The translations under genes and the position numbers were made by a program. Under the pieces are notes generated by a model that did not search any database, was not told the origin of the DNA, and saw only the letters and a program-made list of their open reading frames with translations. Shown piece after piece: positions 6,364 through 10,980 of a stretch of 10,980 nucleotides of DNA. Position 1 is the stretch's first letter; every line of letters starts with the position of its first letter. Origin of the DNA: Acidobacteria bacterium CG_4_9_14_3_um_filter_49_7 (GTDB lineage: Bacteria; Acidobacteriota; Holophagae; Thermotomaculales; Thermotomaculaceae). The DNA lies in assembly GCA_002789615.1 (NCBI GenBank), contig PFTO01000212.1, positions 11,526 through 22,505 of the forward strand, given 5' to 3'.

Positions 6364-6734
6364 CAGTCTGGTACATAGGCAGCTACAGAATCTTCAGTCT
6401 CATAGACTTCGACCCGTAAGACCCGATTGTCTCCGAAGTTACCCTGCAGGCTGGAGTAGAAAAACGAGGCGAGGTTTTCCGCAGTGGGGTTCAGCCCGGA
6501 GGACTGGAAGTAGGGGTGGTCATTGAGAACAATATGATCCAGTTCCCTGGCTATTTCGTCCAGTTTGCCCTTCAACTGAGTAAAATCCACCAGCATTCCA
6601 ATTTCGTTGAGTTTACTGCCCGCCACTTCCACCACGACACGCCAGTTGTGGCCGTGGAGCCTGGAGCAGTTTCCTTCGTAGCCGGTGAGATGGTGGGACG
6701 ATGAAAAACGCGTTTCAACCTTTACGCTATACAT
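6363..6734 (-). CDS. queD: 6-carboxy-tetrahydropterin synthase
   Basis: 123 residues from the ATG at 6734 (MYSVKVETRFSSSHHL); an ATG nine bases upstream (6743) overlaps the promoter. QueD converts 7,8-dihydroneopterin triphosphate to 6-carboxy-tetrahydropterin, the QueE substrate. Zinc ligands are visible as His15, His27 and His29 (SHH...LHGHNW), the catalytic Cys as Cys23 (GNCSRLHGH), the Asp/His pair in LDHIVLND (65-72), PTAENLA (83-89) and a late Glu in YET (112). The size is normal for the family. No Shine-Dalgarno precedes the ATG, but a perfect TATAAT lies 7 nt upstream, so the mRNA may be leaderless. It forms a two-gene unit with queE. Confidence 0.95.
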   Translation of the reverse strand: MYSVKVETRFSSSHHLTGYEGNCSRLHGHNWRVVVEVAGSKLNEIGMLVDFTQLKGKLDEIARELDHIVLNDHPYFQSSGLNPTAENLASFFYSSLQGNFGDNRVLRVEVYETEDSVAAYVPD

Positions 6735-6741
6735 GGCAACC

Positions 6742-6769
6742 ATTATACCTGTTGTCCCGACCAATGCAA
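6742..6769 (-). promoter_or_regulatory. Predicted promoter of queDE
   Basis: Minus-strand GG-TATAAT (6742-6747, perfect -10), 16-nt spacer, TTGCAT (6764-6769) as a weak -35. It lies in the 53-bp gap after the peptidase gene. The -10 ends 7 nt before the chosen start codon. Confidence 0.55.
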
Positions 6770-6779
6770 CTGAGTTGCA
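6765..6779. promoter_or_regulatory. Palindrome TGCAAC-TGA-GTTGCA: operator or terminator candidate
   Basis: Perfect six-base arms with a 3-nt centre, overlapping the predicted -35 of queDE and lying just after the peptidase stop codon. As DNA it would suit a dimeric repressor. As RNA it is a six-pair hairpin with no U-run. The two roles cannot be separated from the sequence. Confidence 0.4.
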
Positions 6780-6787
6780 GTACGGTG

Positions 6788-7822
6788 TTAATCATCTCTC
6801 TGTCCGAACTTAAACTCAGCCTCAGGCTCAGGCTCAGGCTCAGGCTCAACCTCAACCTCAACCTTGTATTCTTCCTCATCTTCTTCTCCCAGCCGACGGA
6901 GCTTTCGGCGGTTTCGGACTTTTTGAACAAGGAGCAGAACAACTGCCAGAAGGGTCATCAGGCCGAACAGCCCTTCATCCGATACAATCAGGTTCAGCAA
7001 CGTGTAGCGAGAAAGGTAGTTTTCCAGAAACATATAGAAAAAAAAGGACATGTGAATTCCGTAGGCGGAATCGAAGGCGGTTTCCATGTCCATGTTCTTC
7101 AGTCTCTTCAGAAAGACGGTCAGAGGAGGACGTCCCAGTTCACGGAGATAACTGACAAGTCCGCAGGAGAGGGGATATGCCAATTTTGCCGTGCTTTCTT
7201 TCTGAAACGCGGATTCATGCATTAATTGGCGAAAATGTTTTACCGGCAGGCCCAGAAGAGTTCGCCCATCATTTATTGTGAAGCCCCTGCTGAAAGACTG
7301 GGCGAGTCCTTCGTCCAGCCATCGGGGGATGCGGGGAATATTGTCGTGGAGGATGGCATGTACAGCTTCGTGGCGGAACACAGTGAGGATTTCAGATTCC
7401 GCACCTCTTCCCAGTTGTCGGGCGGTTTTAATCACGATGATTCGTTTCCCCGGCTCAAAAAAACCGTTTACCCAGCGGGGAGAAGGAAAAACCTCTGATT
7501 TCCCTTTGTTTGATGGGTCAATATACACTGGAATGGGGCGGGCCGGTTTTCGTAGCCCCAGTTCACCGCAGAATCGACGGGCAAAGCTGTCTGAATCGGC
7601 GGAGAGGATGGCTGCAAGACGGACATTCTCTTCCCGATAATAGACAGTGAAATAACGGTTTTCAGAGGCAAGAAATGTTGAATTTGACGCCTGTGTTGCC
7701 GATGCTTGCCTGGGAAACACGCCTATAAAGCACAAAACAAGTAAGATGGAAAACAATATCCGTCTCTTGCAGACGGGTCGGGCCGGTTTTTTTGAGCTGA
7801 AGGAAACCAATTGTACCATCAT
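6788..7822 (-). CDS. Exported, membrane-anchored MA-type (HExxH) metallopeptidase
   Basis: 344 residues. A strong AAGGAGG (7827-7833) serves the ATG at 7822 (spacing 4) or the ATG directly after it at 7819 (spacing 7, perhaps better). Basic N-terminus, hydrophobic core (about 21-36) and ASA before residue 43 give a probable signal peptide. HEAVH (151-155) and Glu171 in WLDEGLAQ match the zinc site of peptidase MA-type gluzincins (HExxH...E). A membrane helix at about 284-300 followed by Arg/Lys places the catalytic part outside the inner membrane and the last 44 residues in the cytoplasm. That tail is acidic (EEDEEE), then alternating Val/Glu and Pro/Glu (321-334), encoded by a hexamer repeat. 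It lies 34 nt after glyS, probably in the glyQS transcript. The substrate is unknown. Confidence 0.8.
   Translation of the reverse strand: MMVQLVSFSSKKPARPVCKRRILFSILLVLCFIGVFPRQASATQASNSTFLASENRYFTVYYREENVRLAAILSADSDSFARRFCGELGLRKPARPIPVYIDPSNKGKSEVFPSPRWVNGFFEPGKRIIVIKTARQLGRGAESEILTVFRHEAVHAILHDNIPRIPRWLDEGLAQSFSRGFTINDGRTLLGLPVKHFRQLMHESAFQKESTAKLAYPLSCGLVSYLRELGRPPLTVFLKRLKNMDMETAFDSAYGIHMSFFFYMFLENYLSRYTLLNLIVSDEGLFGLMTLLAVVLLLVQKVRNRRKLRRLGEEDEEEYKVEVEVEPEPEPEPEAEFKFGQRDD
6806..6865. repeat. Ten-unit hexamer array inside the 3' end of the peptidase gene
   Basis: Plus-strand units in strict 6-nt phase: GAACTT, AAACTC, AGCCTC, AGGCTC four times, AACCTC twice, AACCTT. Read on the coding strand they give the VEVEVEPEPEPEPEAEFKF tail (residues 321-339). 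The identical central units point to slippage or unit duplication; the outer units have drifted. Confidence 0.9.
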
Positions 7823-7836
7823 GGGGCCTCCTTGGC

Positions 7837-7855
7837 AGCCGGACGGCCCCCGGCT
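7837..7855 (-). promoter_or_regulatory. Hairpin between glyS and the peptidase gene
   Basis: In the mRNA sense AGCCGG-loop of 7-CCGGCT, a perfect six-pair stem one base after the glyS stop and just before the peptidase Shine-Dalgarno. No U-run follows. It may cause partial termination or RNA processing that lowers peptidase expression relative to GlyS; this is inference. Confidence 0.35.
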
Positions 7856-7856
7856 A

Positions 7857-9941
7857 TCATTTTGCCGGTTCGGTGATGACCAGACGGGAAAAATCCGCGA
7901 TGGTCAGAAACACTTCACGCAGCCGGGTCAGCATGGCCAGGCGGTTTTGCCGGATGGCGTCATCTTTGTCCATGACCAGCACCTCGTCGAAGAACCGATC
8001 CACGGTATCCGCAATTTTACCAACTGTCTTTAACGCTTCATCATAGTCTTTGTCCGCAGTTAATCGGCTGACATCAGATTTCAGGGCGTTCAATGCGTTA
8101 TAGAGTGCGGTTTCTTCAGCCTGGCCAAAGAGTTCAGGGTTTACATCCAGCAAAACGTTGTCTTTGGCGGCATCTAGTATGTTGTGGATACGTTTGAAAC
8201 TGCCGGCAACCCGGAGGAAATCAGCATCTTTTCGCGATCTCTTGAGTGCTTTTACACGGTTCAGGGTGTCCAGCAGGTTTCCATGGGGAATGGCAAGAAC
8301 CGCATCAATTTCGTCGTAGGCAAAGCCCCGGGTGTTGAGCCAGAATCTTAATCTTGCGTCCAGAATAGAGAAGATCTGTTCCTCCCAATTGTTCCGGGCG
8401 GTTTTCAGCACAGACTCAAATAGGGGCAGACAGTTTCGAACAGTCTGGTAGAGATCAAAATCCAGCGCTTTTTCCAGCACAATTCGGATGATGCCCTGCG
8501 CTTCCCGCCGCAAACCGAAGGGATCTTTTGAGCCTGTGGGTACAATTCCGACTGCCAGACAACCAAGAAATGTATCGAGTCTGTCGGCAATGGCGGTCAG
8601 TTCCCCCTCCCGGGTCCGGGGAAGGTCATCGTCCATCGAGCCGGGAAGATAGTGGTCGTAAATGCCCTGCCAGATGCCTTCAGGTTTACCTTCCTCCTTC
8701 GCATACAGTCCCCCCATAATGCCCTGGAGTTCGGGAAACTCATATACCATGTCACTGGAAAGGTCGCATTTGCAAAGTTGTATGGTTTTCCCCAGTGTTT
8801 CTGCGTCGCAGGACACGAAGCGGTTGAAAATTTCGCCGATCTTCTGCATCCGTTGGATTTTATCGCCATATGTGCCAAGGTCAGTTTGAAATATCTGACG
8901 GTCCAGTTTGTCCATCCGACTTTCCAGCGTTTTTTTCCGGTCTTCGTTCCAGAAGAACTGTGCGTCGTACAGCCGGGCCGCCAGCACCCGTTCACTGCCC
9001 AGTTGAATGTACCCTTCAGAGTCGTGGAAAGTTGAAGCTACAGCGAGGAATCGGGGTAACAGTTTTCCATCCCTTCCCCGTGCGGCAAAATACTTCTGGT
9101 GTTCCTTCATGGATGTAATCAGTACCTCTTCCGGGATCTCCAGGAAGTCTTCTTTGAAAAGGCCCTCCACAACGAAGGGAATTTCCACAAGGTAACTTAC
9201 CTCGTCCAATAGGGCTTCGTCCCGGATCACCGTAGCATCATATGTTGCTTCAAACACCTTGATTGACTGTTGAATAACAGCTTTTCTGGTAGCTGAATCA
9301 ACCTCCACATGGTTTTCCTTCAGTGCCGTTCTGTAGTCGGCGAAACAGGTAACCGGGATATTCCGTTTACCCAGGATCCGATGACCCCAGGTTGTATTCC
9401 CAGCGGTAACTCCTGCATATTCGAAAACAAGGGGGGTTCCATTGAGCAGTGCGCAGATCCAGCGAATGGGACGGACAAAACGGACGTCCAGGTTACCCCA
9501 CTTCATATTTTTGCGGAACGGAATTTTTTTCAACCAGATTGGCATCAGTTCTTTCAGTATGTCATCGGTGTTTCTCCCGGCAACAAAAACATCTGCCGCC
9601 GCAATTTCCCCTGTTTTTCCCGGAATGTATCGAACATCATCAATAGAAGTTTCATTTTTCTTTATGAATCCCAGCAATGCCCGGGAGGGTGTCCCGTCCT
9701 CGTTCAGGCAGATGCGCTGCGGCGGTCCTTGAACCGTAATGGTCTGATCCGCTTCCTTCATGTCAATCTCCGAAATGTAATACACCATTCGGGTTGGAGA
9801 AGCATAACTTGCAATGGTACTGACGTGGATATTGTAGTTGCCCAGGAGATTCTCGAGAATTTTTCTTCCTTCCTCCAGCGAGCTTGGAATCATCTTTGCC
9901 GGGATTTCCTCGCAACCGATTTCGATAAAGAATTCAGCCAT
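7857..9941 (-). CDS. glyS: Glycyl-tRNA synthetase, beta subunit
   Basis: 694 residues, the normal family length. The start at ATG 9941 (MAEFFIEIGCEEIPA) follows GGAGG by 6 nt. The open frame runs further upstream, but that part overlaps glyQ and is not family-like. With the alpha subunit it forms the alpha2beta2 enzyme charging tRNA-Gly; beta carries tRNA-recognition parts. Characteristic blocks are RFVRPIRWICALL, SGNTT-like AGNTTWGHR, SMKEHQKYF, RLYDAQFFWNEDRKKTL, EFPELQGIMGGLYA and DPFGLRREAQGIIRI, with a C-terminal anticodon-binding helical domain ending RLREVFLTIADFSRLV. glyS overlaps glyQ by 8 nt, so subunit synthesis is probably coupled. Confidence 0.98.
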   Translation of the reverse strand: MAEFFIEIGCEEIPAKMIPSSLEEGRKILENLLGNYNIHVSTIASYASPTRMVYYISEIDMKEADQTITVQGPPQRICLNEDGTPSRALLGFIKKNETSIDDVRYIPGKTGEIAAADVFVAGRNTDDILKELMPIWLKKIPFRKNMKWGNLDVRFVRPIRWICALLNGTPLVFEYAGVTAGNTTWGHRILGKRNIPVTCFADYRTALKENHVEVDSATRKAVIQQSIKVFEATYDATVIRDEALLDEVSYLVEIPFVVEGLFKEDFLEIPEEVLITSMKEHQKYFAARGRDGKLLPRFLAVASTFHDSEGYIQLGSERVLAARLYDAQFFWNEDRKKTLESRMDKLDRQIFQTDLGTYGDKIQRMQKIGEIFNRFVSCDAETLGKTIQLCKCDLSSDMVYEFPELQGIMGGLYAKEEGKPEGIWQGIYDHYLPGSMDDDLPRTREGELTAIADRLDTFLGCLAVGIVPTGSKDPFGLRREAQGIIRIVLEKALDFDLYQTVRNCLPLFESVLKTARNNWEEQIFSILDARLRFWLNTRGFAYDEIDAVLAIPHGNLLDTLNRVKALKRSRKDADFLRVAGSFKRIHNILDAAKDNVLLDVNPELFGQAEETALYNALNALKSDVSRLTADKDYDEALKTVGKIADTVDRFFDEVLVMDKDDAIRQNRLAMLTRLREVFLTIADFSRLVITEPAK

Positions 9942-10779
9942 TGGAAACCTCCAGGTGGCTTTCGGCACAGGCGCAGGCCAATGTCCGAACCCGGTTAATG
10001 AACCGTGCCCGCTCCGTGACGCTGAGAGCGTTTCGTGCGTCCAGTACGTTGAATGCATGGGAACATTTTAACGCGCTGTCGAAAGCGGCGATGGGCAGCT
10101 TCTGCGCAAGAACTCTGAGGCACTCCGCCTCATACAGGTCAAAGAGCTTGAAATGAAGGTCAATGTCTGCCAGTTCAAAACTGTATCTGGAAAACTCATA
10201 TTCATCCCGTTTGCGAATTTCCCCGTAGCTGACCCCGTGCCCCCATTCCAGGTTATACATATTGTCAATCCCATTTATAAACATGCAAATCCGTTCGATC
10301 CCATAAGTGATTTCCACCGAAACAGGTTTCAGATCAATTCCACCGGCCTGCTGAAGGTAAGTGAATTGGGTAATCTCCATTCCGTCCAGCAGTACCTGCC
10401 AGCCGACACCCCATGCGCCCAGTGTGGGAGACTCCCAGTTGTCTTCTTCAAACCGGATATCGTGCTCTTCGGGTTTGATGCCGAAGGCCTTCAAACTCTC
10501 AATGTACAAATCCTGTATGTTGTCGGGGCTGGGCTTCATAATTACCTGGAACTGATAGTGCTTGTAAACGCGAAAAGGATTTTCACCATAGCGTCCGTCT
10601 GTGGGCCGGCGGGAAGGTTCCACGTAAGCCACATTCCACGAGTTTTCACCCAGCACCCGGAGAAATGTGTGAGGATTCATAGTACCGGCTCCGGTTTCGA
10701 TGTCATAGGGTTGTGAAATCAGACAACCGTGATCCGACCAGAATTTCTGCAGTGACAATATCAATTCCTGAAAATTCAA
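9934..10779 (-). CDS. glyQ: Glycyl-tRNA synthetase, alpha subunit
   Basis: 281 residues, close to the usual length. It is the catalytic class II subunit that activates glycine and transfers it to tRNA-Gly, working with GlyS. Motif 2 and neighbouring blocks are clear: TFLRVLGENSWNVAYVEPSRRPTDGRYGENP, then YQFQVIMKPSPDNIQDLYIESL, and LGAWGVGWQVLLDGMEITQFTYLQQ with GIERICM as motif 3. Translation starts at TTG (10779); AAGGAAGG lies about 8 nt upstream, and the GTG in between is in another frame and soon stops. A promoter with good spacing precedes it. Order glyQ, glyS, peptidase. Confidence 0.98.
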   Translation of the reverse strand: MNFQELILSLQKFWSDHGCLISQPYDIETGAGTMNPHTFLRVLGENSWNVAYVEPSRRPTDGRYGENPFRVYKHYQFQVIMKPSPDNIQDLYIESLKAFGIKPEEHDIRFEEDNWESPTLGAWGVGWQVLLDGMEITQFTYLQQAGGIDLKPVSVEITYGIERICMFINGIDNMYNLEWGHGVSYGEIRKRDEYEFSRYSFELADIDLHFKLFDLYEAECLRVLAQKLPIAAFDSALKCSHAFNVLDARNALSVTERARFINRVRTLACACAESHLEVSNG

Positions 10780-10826
10780 AACACTATCCTTCCTTTCCCA
10801 AAGAGGTTCATTTCGTATCGGTTCCG

Positions 10827-10855
10827 ATTGTACCGGATTTGTCCTGCTTCGTCAC
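10827..10855 (-). promoter_or_regulatory. Predicted glyQS promoter
   Basis: Minus-strand GTGACG (10850-10855, four of six), exactly 17-nt spacer, then GG-TACAAT (10827-10832, five of six). A start near 10820 gives a leader of about 40 nt with the AAGGAAGG ribosome binding site. No T-box-like structure or specifier hairpin could fit in so short a leader. Confidence 0.6.
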
Positions 10856-10892
10856 GGGGGAAATGAGAAGCGGCCCGCAGGGGCGCGGGAGA

Positions 10893-10916
10893 GTGCGAGT
10901 GAAAGTGCAAGTGAAC
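10893..10916. repeat. Degenerate GTGNNN hexamer array, copy 3
   Basis: Four plus-strand units in perfect phase: GTGCGA, GTGAAA, GTGCAA, GTGAAC, about 37 bp upstream of the glyQ -35. Further out come CTCATCTGATGCC and CACGCG (10961-10966), then AAACGCCC at the window edge, resembling the CACGCG-hairpin junction seen after the pilin and kinase genes. The rest of 10856-10980 holds no gene I can support. Confidence 0.65.
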
Positions 10917-10980
10917 CTGCAAGAAGCAATAATGACTCCGAGTACCTCTCATCTGATGCCCACGCGAAACGCCCACTCCC

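Noticed and set aside
6701..7225. 174-residue plus-strand frame with Leu/Arg/Asn repeats
   Set aside because: It reads the peptidase hexamer array backwards (LRLRLRL, LNLNL); shadow of the minus-strand gene.
9309..9998. 229-residue plus-strand open frame opposite glyS/glyQ
   Set aside because: Long only because of codon bias on the opposite strand; no family features and it contradicts a certain gene.
9942..10058. N-terminal extension of glyS
   Set aside because: It overlaps glyQ coding sequence, while MAEFFIEIGCEEIPA is the typical GlyS start with a good GGAGG.
10780..10826. T-box or other riboswitch in the glyQ leader
   Set aside because: The predicted leader is about 40 nt, too short for a T-box or glycine aptamer, and no conserved core is visible.
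10776..10976. 66-residue minus-strand frame upstream of glyQ
   Set aside because: His-rich product (HLHFHSHS) of the hexamer array, overlapping the predicted glyQ promoter; not a gene.

Overview
The window is a gene-dense, mostly minus-strand stretch of an ordinary bacterial chromosome. There are no transposases, phage genes, rRNA, tRNA or CRISPR arrays. The host is most likely a Gram-negative (diderm) bacterium of roughly balanced GC. The evidence is a set of type IV prepilins resembling the MSHA minor pilins, an exported membrane-anchored metallopeptidase, a Hanks-type kinase, and a glycyl-tRNA synthetase of the separate alpha and beta subunit type. The phylum cannot be fixed from the sequence alone. 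MSHA-type pilin sets fit a proteobacterium or Desulfobacterota-like lineage, but that is inference.

Layout, left to right: (i) 1-1410 (-), a major facilitator transporter cut off by the window edge, with its own promoter. (ii) 1710-3854 (-), four overlapping prepilin genes transcribed in the order MshC-, MshD-, MshO-, MshP-like. (iii) 4050-5003 (-), a soluble Ser/Thr kinase with a C-terminal zinc ribbon, divergent from (iv) 5106-5615 (+), a flavin reductase-family protein and the only plus-strand gene. (v) 5719-6734 (-), queD-queE, two steps of the preQ0 (7-deazaguanine) pathway. (vi) 6788-10779 (-), glyQ-glyS followed by an exported MA-type peptidase.

Functionally these are separate modules: pilus assembly or priming, protein phosphorylation, queuosine precursor synthesis, and translation with a passenger peptidase. 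The pilin genes are tightly coupled: every junction overlaps, and clear Shine-Dalgarno sites for the last two lie inside the preceding gene.

The least ordinary material is outside the genes. Three intergenic spaces (1411-1709, 3855-4049, 10780-10980) carry parts of the same mosaic in the same order: a GGTANNAT promoter, GTGNNN hexamer repeats, in two cases a CGCANTGCGCCGRATGT block and CATCAC-like heptamers, then CACGCG and a hairpin. A related hexamer array has become the 3' end of the peptidase gene and encodes its acidic EV/EP tail. Five proposed promoters share the octamer GGTANNAT. In three of them it lies only 6-7 nt before an ATG that has no clear ribosome binding site, which suggests leaderless mRNAs.
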